From G965230065 sp965230065 (GTDB lineage Bacteria; Bacteroidota; Bacteroidia; Cytophagales; Cyclobacteriaceae), in contig OZ245942.1 in assembly GCA_965230065.1 (NCBI GenBank), forward strand, positions 3,720,001 to 3,784,000: DNA of 64,000 bases, in the 5' to 3' direction. Positions 44,301 through 50,937 of this stretch are shown here, in pieces. Each line of letters opens with the position of its first letter. Within the stretch, counting starts at the first letter, position 1. The translations under genes and the position numbers were made by a program. Below the pieces are notes generated by a model. It had not been told where the DNA came from. It saw only the letters and a list, made by a program, of their open reading frames with translations, and ran no database searches.

Positions 44301-44729
44301 CGTACGGCCCCTCCGCCCACCATGACCATCATGGATGCGCCCGACCGCAGCATGTGCATTGTGCGCAGGCAGGCTACCAGCACGCCTTTGCAGTCTTTGT
44401 TATTGCTGAATGAACCACAAATGATAGAAGCCTCCCGCCTATTGGCCGAGCGGGTATTGAAAGAAGGAGGGGAAAAAACAGAAGAGCAGTTAAATTACGC
44501 ATTCCGCCTGTTGAGCAGCCGGGAACTCAACGAAGGGGAAATGCCCCTGATGCTGGAGCTGTACCGGGACGAATATGACAAATACCAAAGCGACAAGGCA
44601 GGGGCAAAGGAACTGCTGGAGGTGGGCGACTACCCCCGGGATACTTCCCTGGAACTCCCCAAAGTAGCCGCCCTCACCGTGGTAGCCAACATTATGATGA
44701 ACTATGATGAAGTGTATACCAAAAGGTAA
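41325..44729 (+). CDS. PSD1/planctomycete cytochrome C lipoprotein with DUF1549, LamG and DUF1553 domains
   Basis: Up to 1134 residues; the lipobox LLLGAC lies unusually far in (about residue 78). The real start may be later: TTG at 41490 would give a normal 23-residue lipoprotein signal, and ATG 41424 is another option. Architecture: a cytochrome-c-like domain with CFACHGPDE, DUF1549 (RRVTFDLTGLPPTLEEI, then ERMALEWMDVARYADSHGYH, then CARCHDHKYDPI), a coiled region, a LamG/concanavalin-like module at about residues 495-710 (GLVGHYPLD, FSIGVWVHPD, WSHLMFTYDG, GTIDEIRVYNRML), and DUF1553 (RVTVNRYWHLLFGRGIVGTLEDFG, then RHRLPAEMIRDNAL, STPLQSLLLLNEP). It is a paralogue of the 36870 gene with a different binding module. 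The DUF1501 partner follows after 293 bp. Confidence 0.9.
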   Translation: MLGDKLKLQMQNRNIIKTKLPIIYTLALCMSIPMACVLTRHQQRSVRTGFSATQPLVISRFLLQCALILWIAMLLLGACSPKKVEFPSEVEAKLPEKIDFNYHIKPILSDRCFACHGPDENKIEGGLRLDIPDSAFVALGEEKDHYAIVPGNTAKSELFHRITSDDAEVKMPPTESNLTLSELEVAMLTRWIEQGAEYKPHWSFIAPEKVEVPEVTEQDWPKNSIDNFVLVRLERENLSPAPEANKVQLLRRVTFDLTGLPPTLEEIDAFLADTSPNAYEKVVDRLLASSQYGERMALEWMDVARYADSHGYHADGYRRMWPWRDWVIKAFNENLPYDKFVTWQMAGDLLPDATQEQILATGFHRNHPASSESGIVPEEYRLENVFDRTNTTAKAFLGLTLECARCHDHKYDPISQKEYFQFSAFFNNVDELGMISNDGNAAPTMPLMSEEVADKVDYIRNNIATKEEKLEQYAQKVLQQQNVQNVKVNPNFLQQGLVGHYPLDNITDNKTPNKAGSRTQATVSGDVAVEDGHQGGAVRFSSEYDFLSLEDVGDFERTEPFSIGVWVHPDVKEEYTVIIGNAGSKNPHWRGYEMFLDADNRVSVRLTHDLPGHCLYVTTSDSIPVKKWSHLMFTYDGSSKAAGIKVYINGKQATAKTHQDHLYKSIRTIDNYLNTKPSPIRVGRSYRGAVDVGLFDGTIDEIRVYNRMLTGLEIAGIVDNRFWENKAYEALNQEERALLAAYHLQQKDAEYQQLSNELTALRKEEHAMLDTVPEIMVMREMDPPRKTFILDRGVYDAPTEEVQPGTLSDVLPFSEELPPNRLGLSRWMLNEENPLTARVTVNRYWHLLFGRGIVGTLEDFGNQGDLPTHPELLDWLAVEFMESGWDLKALMRLMVTSATYRQSSVAGKELQEKDPNNELLARGPRHRLPAEMIRDNALVASGLMVDKIGGPSVKTYQPEGLWSKTHFSRLLVNYEADKGEKLYRRSLYTFIRRTAPPPTMTIMDAPDRSMCIVRRQATSTPLQSLLLLNEPQMIEASRLLAERVLKEGGEKTEEQLNYAFRLLSSRELNEGEMPLMLELYRDEYDKYQSDKAGAKELLEVGDYPRDTSLELPKVAALTVVANIMMNYDEVYTKR

Positions 44730-44746
44730 ATAAAATGAACACAGCT

Positions 44747-44771
44747 AACGCAGGACTTCCAGTCCTGTGTT
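44747..44771. repeat. CAGGAC hairpin, copy 1
   Basis: AACGCAGGACT tcc AGTCCTGTGTT: an 11-bp stem with one G-T wobble and a 3-nt loop, located 18 bp after the LamG-PSD1 stop codon. A second copy is at 48462-48486, with a compensated base pair next to the loop. Confidence 0.65.
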
Positions 44772-44777
44772 GACTAG

Positions 44778-44900
44778 AAATGGAAAGTTTGCTGTTTGAG
44801 CACAGCGAGTTTCAAACTTTCCTAGATTTTTTGCTTACTTTTTTATCGATTGAAAAAAGTAAGAGCCCGTCCGGCTTGAGGACAAGCAACTGAAAATCAA
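44778..44900. repeat. 123-bp structured dispersed repeat, copy B
   Basis: Same length as copy A at 32085-32207, with 9 differences. Stem 1 (GGAAAGTTTG/CAAACTTTCC) is unchanged. Stem 2 reads CTTACTTTTTT/AAAAAAGTAAG, so two of its base pairs differ from copy A on both strands and remain paired. Stem 3 keeps GTCC/GGAC. It lies in the gap between the LamG-PSD1 gene and the second DUF1501 gene, with no IS ends around it. Confidence 0.85.
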
Positions 44901-44978
44901 ATTTATACAATATTCGTTGTATCAAACCATGTTATGATTCATGGTAATTAAAGTGACAAATTACTTATACACGAAATA

Positions 44979-44986
44979 TAGCTTTG
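44979..44986 (+). promoter_or_regulatory. -7 promoter element for the second DUF1501 gene
   Basis: TAGCTTTG matches TAnnTTTG exactly, 36 bp before the ATG at 45023. A -33 TTG at 19 bp is not present. Suggests that the second DUF1501 gene can be transcribed separately from its PSD1 partner. Confidence 0.4.
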
Positions 44987-45022
44987 TAAAAGGTTTTTAC
45001 GAAAACTGATAAAAATTTAACC

Positions 45023-46480
45023 ATGAGCGATTGCAACCAATACACTTCCAACTACAGCCGTCGGGATTTCCTCACCAAAACCACCATGGGCATGGGCGCT
45101 GCTGCCTTATCTTCCTTACTACAGCCCATGGATTTGTTTGGCAAATCCCTGAAAACCGATCCTTCCAAAGGCGTGCTAGGCTCTCCCCACTTTGCCCCCA
45201 AAGCCAAGCGGGTCATCTACCTTTTCCAGAGTGGCGGGCCTTCTCAAATGGAACTATTTGACTACAAGCCCCTGCTGGAAAAAATGAACGGAGAAGAACT
45301 TCCCGAATCCATAAGGAAGGGACAACGCCTCACCGGAATGACAGCGGGGCAAAAGTCGTTTCCATTGGCGGGTTCGCAGTTTTCGTTTGCCCAACATGGG
45401 GAAAGTGGTGCCTGGGTATCGGAACTCATGCCCCACATGGGGCAAATTTCCGATGAGGTATGCTTCATCAAATCTATGTACACCGAGGCCATCAACCACG
45501 ACCCGGCCATTACTTTTTTCCAGACAGGTTCGCAACAACCAGGCAGGCCCTGCATGGGTTCCTGGCTCAGCTATGGGCTGGGCAGCGATAATGAAAACCT
45601 TCCTGCTTTTTGCGTATTGCTTTCAGAAGGGCGTTCGGGCGGGCAGCCTTTGTACTCACGCCTGTGGGCGAATGGGTTTTTGCCTTCCATCCACCAGGGG
45701 GTGCAGTTTCGTTCGGGCAAAGACCCGGTGTTGTACCTGGGCAACCCGCCCAGCATTGGGAAAAAAGACCGGGGCAGGCAACTGGCTTACCTTGAAAAGA
45801 TGCACAAACTGCAATACGAGCGCATGGGCGACCCTGAAATTAACGCCAAAATAGCCCAGTACGAAATGGCCTACCGCATGCAAACTTCTGTGCCCGAAAC
45901 CATGGACATTGCCAGCGAGCCCGATTACATTTATGATATGTACGGCCCCGAAGCCCGCACCCCCGGCACGTATGCAGCCAACTGTTTGCTTGCCCGCCGC
46001 CTGGCCGAAAGGAATGTGAAGTTTATCCAGCTCTACCACCAGGGCTGGGACCAGCACAGCAACCTGCCCAGGAACATACAAACCATGGCCAAAAGCGTAG
46101 ACCAGCCCTCAGCCGCCCTTATACTTGACTTAAAGCAAAGAGGGCTGCTGGAAGATACACTCGTGATTTGGGGAGGGGAATTTGGACGCACCAACTACTC
46201 ACAAGGCAAGCTCACCAAAACCAACTACGGCCGCGACCACCACCCCCGCTGCTTTACTGTAATGATGGCCGGGGCGGGCGTAAAGCAAGGCATGGTATAC
46301 GGCGCCACTGATGAGTTTGGCTACAACATCACCCAAAACCCCGTACACGTACACGACTTCCAGGCCACCATGCTCCACCTGCTGGGCGTAGACCACGAAC
46401 GCCTCACCTTCAAACACCAGGGAAGAAGATACAGACTGACCGACGTGCATGGGCATGTGGTGAAAGATGTGTTGGCCTAA
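45023..46480 (+). CDS. DUF1501 family exported protein (second pair)
   Basis: A 485-residue Tat substrate: SRRDFLTKTTMGMGAAALSSLL is a textbook twin-arginine signal. The body has the same landmarks as the first copy: FAPKAKRVIYLFQSGGPSQMELFDYKP, GAWVSELMPHMGQISDEVCFIKSMYTEAINHDPA, WGGEFGRTNY, YGRDHHPRCFTVMMAGAG, and the shared end LTDVHGHVVKDVLA. The two copies are clearly paralogues but differ through much of the middle. Function is unknown beyond the phosphatase/sulfatase-like fold. It is separated from its PSD1 partner by repeats and probably has its own promoter. Confidence 0.92.
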   Translation: MSDCNQYTSNYSRRDFLTKTTMGMGAAALSSLLQPMDLFGKSLKTDPSKGVLGSPHFAPKAKRVIYLFQSGGPSQMELFDYKPLLEKMNGEELPESIRKGQRLTGMTAGQKSFPLAGSQFSFAQHGESGAWVSELMPHMGQISDEVCFIKSMYTEAINHDPAITFFQTGSQQPGRPCMGSWLSYGLGSDNENLPAFCVLLSEGRSGGQPLYSRLWANGFLPSIHQGVQFRSGKDPVLYLGNPPSIGKKDRGRQLAYLEKMHKLQYERMGDPEINAKIAQYEMAYRMQTSVPETMDIASEPDYIYDMYGPEARTPGTYAANCLLARRLAERNVKFIQLYHQGWDQHSNLPRNIQTMAKSVDQPSAALILDLKQRGLLEDTLVIWGGEFGRTNYSQGKLTKTNYGRDHHPRCFTVMMAGAGVKQGMVYGATDEFGYNITQNPVHVHDFQATMLHLLGVDHERLTFKHQGRRYRLTDVHGHVVKDVLA

Positions 46481-46504
46481 TATCAAAATAGAAAAGAACG
46501 AACT

Positions 46505-46525
46505 CCCCGGACGCTAGTTCCGGGG
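46505..46525. repeat. CCCCGGA/TCCGGGG hairpin after the second DUF1501 gene
   Basis: A 7-bp stem CCCCGGA (46505-46511) and TCCGGGG (46519-46525) with a 7-nt loop, 24 bp after the DUF1501 stop and followed by TCTCC. Counterpart of the hairpin at 41241-41259. Confidence 0.6.
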
Positions 46526-46572
46526 TCTCCTCCTTCCAGGGCAGGATGTAAAACTATTCTACCCCAGTCTCA

Positions 46573-46680
46573 GCGGGGCATTCCATTCGGGGTCTGCTGC
46601 AAGCGACCCCGCGTGAAAAAAACTGATAGGAGGTTGTGACGCGGGGCGCTCCACGCCGGGTTCTCTACGAGTAACCCCGC
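46573..46680. repeat. Two tandem 40-bp hairpin units (GCGGGG ... CCCCGC)
   Basis: Two units of exactly 40 bp, at 46573-46612 and 46641-46680, each start GCGGGGC, end ACCCCGC and share TCCA, GGGT and CT at the same positions. They are about 70% identical overall, with the stem fully conserved. Both are followed by short A runs and the sequence AGGATGTAA or similar. No coding capacity. Confidence 0.6.
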
Positions 46681-46794
46681 TAGGACTGAAAAAAAAGCGT
46701 AGGATGTAAGTAAAAGATATGCTGGCTTAAAACCTAAATAAAGCAATGATCGTCTATTTATAGAAAATGAATAAGAATGACGAATACACTCTAA

Positions 46795-47001
46795 AATGTT
46801 CAAATCGAGTTATTAAAGACATTTTCAAGGGAAGTGCCTGATGAAAATGTAAAAGAAATCAAACGATTGCTCACCCATTATTTTGCACAAAAAGCTATTG
46901 CAGGGGCTAACCAAAAATGGGATGAAGAAAGCTGGACGCCCGAGAAGGTAGATGAGCTATTGCAAACCCACATGAGAACTATGTGCGTAGCCAAGAAATA
47001 G
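46795..47001 (+). pseudogene. Truncated small gene (antitoxin-associated-like)
   Basis: An open stretch of 68 codons without a start codon, closed by TAG at 46999-47001 and preceded directly by an in-frame TAA at 46792-46794. It reads VQIELLKTFSREVPDE, then KEIKRLLTHYFAQKA, then WTPEKVDELLQTHMRT. The pattern is familiar from short Bacteroidota proteins encoded just before PIN-type toxins, but no toxin gene follows. I take it as the 3' remnant of a small two-gene module. It ends one base before the end of the convergent DUF1828-type gene. Confidence 0.45.
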
Positions 47002-47002
47002 C

Positions 47003-47773
47003 TTATGCGGCTTTCAAATTAGAAAGAGATTTTTGTCTTTCAGACCATGTAAAATAAGGTACTTCATATTTTTTTAATGCTTCTGTTATTTCAGGAGTAA
47101 TATTGTTCTCATCGTTCAATATTACCAGTCCTTCTGTTTGATGCCTGGCTCTTTTTGTGTCTTCAATCATCCATAACACTCCTCCAATAGAGTCTTTCCT
47201 TGGATTATTTATTGCTTTTACTACAATTTCTTGTCTTTTTTTAATTTTAGGTAAAGTAAAGTCAAATTTATGGCTAAACCCACTTTTACCTGTAAAGAAG
47301 GTGTCTTGAATGAAAATAATTTCATTAAGGTCAAAAAAATCGGTTATATCATCAATAAAGAAGTTTTTTACTTTTGGTTCAGATAACATGAATAGGTCAT
47401 CAATTGCTAGAATAGCTTGTATTATACGATGCTTAACAGCAGGAAAGTTTTTTTTATCAGCAGTTACAAACAATTCATCGCTTGCATTATTCTTAAGATT
47501 AATACCAAAAGATCTAATAATGCTATTTAGCTCTTCTTTTCTCTTAGGACTTCTATTAAGGTTTAATCCACTTAGGTTCAATTCATTGATTGTATTCCCA
47601 CCATCTGAAATTATAATATCACCATCTGGCTTGAGTTTTAAATATAACTCTATCATATCATTTTTATGATTCAAAAATGGTGTAACTATTTCATGCCATC
47701 CGTTGCCAACCTCTCTGTGAGATAGGCCTTTTTTAATCCAATCAACATATGAATTTATCAAAGCTTCCATCAA
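47003..47773 (-). CDS. DUF1828/DUF1829 domain protein
   Basis: A 256-residue protein. The N-terminal half (EIVTPFLNHKNDMIELYLKLK, then IISDGGNTINELNLSGLNL) matches the DUF1828 pattern with its conserved SDGG turn. The C-terminal half (FDFTLPKIKKRQEIVVKAINNP, then WMIEDTKRA) fits DUF1829. Neither domain has a proven activity; they occur sporadically in mobile or accessory regions of diverse bacteria. The upstream gene ends 10 bp away on the same strand, so the two form a pair. The region is AT-rich and bordered by repeats and a gene remnant, in keeping with a transferred module. Confidence 0.75.
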   Translation of the reverse strand: MMEALINSYVDWIKKGLSHREVGNGWHEIVTPFLNHKNDMIELYLKLKPDGDIIISDGGNTINELNLSGLNLNRSPKRKEELNSIIRSFGINLKNNASDELFVTADKKNFPAVKHRIIQAILAIDDLFMLSEPKVKNFFIDDITDFFDLNEIIFIQDTFFTGKSGFSHKFDFTLPKIKKRQEIVVKAINNPRKDSIGGVLWMIEDTKRARHQTEGLVILNDENNITPEITEALKKYEVPYFTWSERQKSLSNLKAA

Positions 47774-47783
47774 AACAAATGTA

Positions 47784-48266
47784 TTAAAAAAGAGGCACTT
47801 TATTAATGTTTAGATATTCAACATTACAATACTTGAAGAATTTTGTCATTCGTTCATACAGATTATCAGACTGTGTGATGCCAATAGCTGGAATGGCAGA
47901 TAATGGTAAAGCCCATCTTTCACCATAACCTTCCATGTAAAAGTGAATATGATCTTCTCTTTTAAAGACGTATTCCTCAAACCCTTCAAATATTGCGTCT
48001 GGTACAGGTGCTGGAGGGTTTGTGTGGTTACCCTTTAAATCTAGTCTTCTGATACTATATATCTTTTTATGCCGCAATTGGTAAGTTACCTTATCTACAA
48101 TGCTGTTGGCTCTATTTATGTCAGCATCAAATCTTATTCTTTTCGTTTCATTTTGTAATTCTATAGAAATACTGTCTCCTTGTAAGGGGAAGTCAATAGT
48201 AATGCTTTCAACCGGAAATTTTTTAATTGAAAATAATTGATCAATTTCTTCTTGAGTTAGCGCCAT
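47784..48266 (-). CDS. Hypothetical protein paired with the DUF1828/DUF1829 gene (possibly DUF6978)
   Basis: A 160-residue protein beginning MALTQEEIDQLFSIKKFP. Repeating beta-type segments with NRANSIVDKVTYQLRHKKIYSIRRLDLKG and HIHFYMEGYGERWALPL suggest a compact alpha/beta domain. I believe it corresponds to a small family that accompanies DUF1828 genes (DUF6978), but I cannot confirm this. It is the first gene of the pair; 10 bp separate it from its neighbour, so joint translation is expected. No catalytic motif is evident. Confidence 0.6.
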   Translation of the reverse strand: MALTQEEIDQLFSIKKFPVESITIDFPLQGDSISIELQNETKRIRFDADINRANSIVDKVTYQLRHKKIYSIRRLDLKGNHTNPPAPVPDAIFEGFEEYVFKREDHIHFYMEGYGERWALPLSAIPAIGITQSDNLYERMTKFFKYCNVEYLNINKVPLF

Positions 48267-48461
48267 TTTATATGGTATAAATTGTATTGAAATGTTCTCA
48301 TCTACACTAAACTAAGAAATACATTTTTAATGATTTATAAATCTAGATAAATCATCTCTTAAGTACAAAATGCAGAGTGAGTATCAAATTTCCAAATAGA
48401 AATGGATATTCAATGGATTTCTCCTTTTACAATAACTCATTACCACTTATTCACCTAGGCT

Positions 48462-48486
48462 AATGCAGGACGTCCCGTCCTGTGTT
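48462..48486. repeat. CAGGAC hairpin, copy 2
   Basis: AATGCAGGACG tcc CGTCCTGTGTT. Compared with copy 1 at 44747-44771 the loop-closing pair T-A has become G-C, changing both sides. It is flanked by the same GCT before and GA after as copy 1. Confidence 0.65.
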
Positions 48487-48660
48487 GAAGATGAATAAAG
48501 GACGCTGTCCAAACACCAATCGGGAAGAAGACGGACGAAGTCCAGGAATACATCTTCAGAACAGGGTTGGGCCACATAGGCTGGGCCACAATGGTTAGGT
48601 TACACAGAAACGGACGCCTTGCGCCTGTGGGATAATTTCATGCTTTTTGCATACCCCCTC

Positions 48661-48822
48661 TCAGGGAGTATGTAGATAGTCGTTTCAAGAAGCTTGAGTA
48701 CGTACTGCAAGCACCTTGTAATAGGTATCGAATGGTGCTTGCAATACTTATCCCAAGCAACTTGTAGTAGTGTTCCCAAGATGTATGTAGATACGCCTCC
48801 CAGGCTTCTTGCAGTACTTACC
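48661..48822 (-). repeat. Degenerate 23-bp tandem repeat, about seven units
   Basis: On the minus strand the consensus unit is near GATAAGTATTACAAG plus TGCTTGG. Units are 21-24 bp, so the reading frame drifts and the array is probably not coding today. Similar 24-bp (8-codon) arrays encoding YYKLLGK-like peptides occur in other Bacteroidota, so this may be a decayed version. Confidence 0.55.
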
Positions 48823-49072
48823 TTTTCGCTCATGTAGGGTTGCTTGTGCTAAAATTACTTTCAAATACCAGAGTAAAAAAGGAGAAAATACCTAACGTTA
48901 AGTATTGACATTGTGCCTAAAATTTAATACCTTCATTAAAGCTCAGCCAATTTTTGCCTACATTATTTTCAGGCTTGATACACATCTTCAATGTGCCTGA
49001 AATGTGATTTCAGCCTTTCAACCAATACGGCATATTCGTTTCTTTTTTTAGCCTGCAATTCAAGCACTTCTT

Positions 49073-49786
49073 ATGGAAAAAAGCCACTACATCACCCTGG
49101 AAGACAACTTAGCAAACTCAAACCGCCAACTTTTCAGCCTGAGAAAAACTATTGTAAAAGATAAAGTAGCAATTGGTGAGATTGGGGATTTACTGCCTGT
49201 AGGAGTTTGTATGAATGATTTCACAGGCAACCAATTTATGAATGTAGTGGGGGAGGATATATTCAGAAGAGACCGTAGTGAAATTAAAGAAATGAAGGAA
49301 AGTTATTTTGATACCTGTTTTTACTTAGAGGATGTAATCGCCCTAAATTGCCGGGCCTTGAGCCAGATAAGCAACCTGCGCAAAGGGCAGGTGCTATCTA
49401 CATTTATTCCCGTCAGAAGGCCGCATAAAACCAACGACCAATTAGTTTATCAGGCCTTTACGATTATCCCAAACAAGGATAGTTACCGTGCTTTGATTGT
49501 TGGCATGGGCCCGGAACAGTTGGGTATCAGCAACAGGAAACTAAGCCGTATCATAGAAGAGGATGAGATGGTTATCAGGTACTTTGAACTTTTTCAAACG
49601 CTGACGAGTAGAGAAAAAGAAATCATCAGTTTGGTGGTGTATGGACACAACAACCCGAAGATTGCTGATATGTTGTGCATCTCCCGGTATACGGTAGAAA
49701 CCCACCGAAAAAATATCAACCGCAAATTAGACTTGCACTCCTATTACCAACTGGTGCGCTTCGCCCAGGCTTTTGATTTGGTGTGA
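49073..49786 (+). CDS. LuxR family transcriptional regulator with PAS-like N-terminus
   Basis: A 237-residue regulator. The C-terminal GerE-type helix-turn-helix is clear: LTSREKEIISLVVYGHNNPKIADMLCISRYTVETHRKNINRKL at residues about 180-222. The first 160 residues (LPVGVCMNDFTGNQFMNVVGEDIF, later VRRPHKTNDQLVYQAFTIIPN) fit a PAS-like sensing fold, common in orphan LuxR proteins of this phylum. No autoinducer-binding domain or receiver phospho-Asp is visible. It precedes the AT-rich five-gene cluster by about 490 bp on the same strand and is a candidate regulator of it, though nothing proves a link. Confidence 0.8.
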   Translation: MEKSHYITLEDNLANSNRQLFSLRKTIVKDKVAIGEIGDLLPVGVCMNDFTGNQFMNVVGEDIFRRDRSEIKEMKESYFDTCFYLEDVIALNCRALSQISNLRKGQVLSTFIPVRRPHKTNDQLVYQAFTIIPNKDSYRALIVGMGPEQLGISNRKLSRIIEEDEMVIRYFELFQTLTSREKEIISLVVYGHNNPKIADMLCISRYTVETHRKNINRKLDLHSYYQLVRFAQAFDLV

Positions 49787-49860
49787 ATATTCCCGGAATG
49801 GATATTCTCGGCATGAAAGTGCCCGGTATGGATATACTCGGTATGAATATACCCAAGCTT
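49786..49860 (+). repeat. 15-bp tandem repeat (five units) directly after the LuxR stop
   Basis: Five 15-bp units at 49786-49860, each close to GATATnCCCGGTATG. A frame starting with GTG at 49783, overlapping the LuxR TGA as GTGA, would read pentapeptides NIPGM, DILGM, KVPGM, DILGM, NIPKL and end at TAG 49896 (37 residues). The array may be a VNTR or encode a very small repeat peptide. Confidence 0.65.
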
Positions 49861-49896
49861 GGGTATTGTGCAGGGAATATTCTAAGTTTATCTTAG

Positions 49897-50274
49897 CAAA
49901 TGTCTATTTAAGAGATGTGAAAGACAATTTGTTAAAGCTTTTTACCCTAAGTTAAGACCCATCTCATTTCAGCCCCAATGCCTTTGGGTTTACGACCCTA
50001 AGTACATTCTGTGGTATAGGCGTTTCGCCTGTACAAAGCTTAACTGGCTACATGCCCTGGACAGGATGCCTGTTGCACTATACCCGGTCCCCCGGTCTGA
50101 GTGCCACAGACCATAGTTTCAGGATAGACTGGGCCACTATTGATGACCTTTGTCAAACCTCTAAAATTGATTTTACCCGGCTTGCATGGAATGGTCTAAA
50201 AAGTCTCAAAGTAGTATATGGACACCTCTACTTTAATAATTTTCTGAAGAATAGTTTAATCAAATATTAAAGAT
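49897..50274. other. Intergenic region with short GC hairpins
   Basis: About 380 bp before the five-gene cluster. GGCG ttt CGCC near 50020 and GGTCTG agtgcca CAGACC at 50094-50112 are the clearest palindromes; the string CCCGGTCTGAG also occurs near 58307. The 72-codon frame at 50052-50270 runs through these palindromes and has no recognisable family, so I leave it out. Confidence 0.4.
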
Positions 50275-50880
50275 GTGCCTTTTTACCCTGCCTTAAATAA
50301 AATACTGGAAGTAATGAGTAGAAAGGGATACAGAATCTACCATCATTTGGAAAAACCCTTTGATGTTAACATTGTTGGTGTCCGAAGTAACAGCCTCATC
50401 CCTTATACTTTTGACGACTGGATTACCTTATTCTACATGATGCATGGGCAGTGGATATTCAATGTATTCCTGGCTACTACTGACCCCGGCCTGTTCTATT
50501 TAGGGAAACCAGAAAACCCATTGGGTACAGCTATTCTAAAAGAAGGTCAGTATCCTGGAATGTTTGCATTGGGAAAACATCGGGGTTATAAAGCGCTGGT
50601 ACAAAAGTCACCAGTAACTGTAATTCGTGACTTTAACCGGAATGATCAACTTGATTTGTCATCGGGATTAGAAGATACAGGCATATTTGGTATTAATCTC
50701 CATCGGGCTTCGCTTTTAGGAAATTCAATAAATGTAGATAAATGGAGTGCTGGTTGTCAGGTGATTTGCGATCCGTTTCAATTCCACCATTTATTAAATG
50801 CATGTGAGAAAGGTGCCAACATTTTTGGGAATTCATTTACCTATACTCTACTCCACCAGAATGACTTCGAGTCAGGATAA
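50275..50880 (+). CDS. L,D-transpeptidase-like protein with WSAGC motif
   Basis: A 201-residue protein of a phage-associated family. I take GTG 50275 as the start because the homologous N-terminal helix (LNKILEVMSRKGYRIYH) begins just after it; ATG 50314 would cut into that helix. Key sequence: FGINLHRASLLG (His143) and KWSAGCQVI (Cys161), 18 residues apart. This resembles the His...Cys arrangement of YkuD L,D-transpeptidases (HG...SHGC), though the surrounding residues differ. VTVIRDFNRNDQLDL and a final TYTLL are also characteristic of the family. No signal peptide is visible. Function as a peptidoglycan-acting enzyme is inferred. First gene of an apparent five-gene operon. Confidence 0.68.
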   Translation: MPFYPALNKILEVMSRKGYRIYHHLEKPFDVNIVGVRSNSLIPYTFDDWITLFYMMHGQWIFNVFLATTDPGLFYLGKPENPLGTAILKEGQYPGMFALGKHRGYKALVQKSPVTVIRDFNRNDQLDLSSGLEDTGIFGINLHRASLLGNSINVDKWSAGCQVICDPFQFHHLLNACEKGANIFGNSFTYTLLHQNDFESG

Positions 50881-50937
50881 ATCTTCTTTCTACAACCATA
50901 TTACATTCTATCCAAAAATTATTGAAACCACACTGAA

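Larger units (their letters stand above)
48267..49072. other. Repeat-rich intergenic region upstream of the LuxR gene
   Basis: About 800 bp without a convincing gene. It holds a CAGGAC hairpin (48462-48486), two small GGAC-n3-GTCC hairpins near 48500 and 48523, a direct repeat GGGCCACA near 48570, and seven degenerate 23-bp units (48661-48822). The 77-codon minus frame at 48600-48833 is composed of the tandem repeat and I do not treat it as a gene. TTGACA near 48904 may be part of the LuxR promoter, but the pairing -7 element is unclear. Confidence 0.5.

Noticed and set aside
48661..48822. A CRISPR array (regular repeats upstream of LuxR)
   Set aside because: Units are contiguous, 21-24 bp and degenerate, with no unique spacers. 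No cas gene is in the window.
48600..48833. A 77-codon minus-strand frame made of the 23-bp repeat units
   Set aside because: The unit length drifts between 21 and 24 bp, so the frame does not give a regular peptide. No family match. Treated as a repeat.
50052..50270. A 72-codon + frame before the WSAGC gene
   Set aside because: It runs through several short palindromes, has no recognisable domain and no plausible start context.
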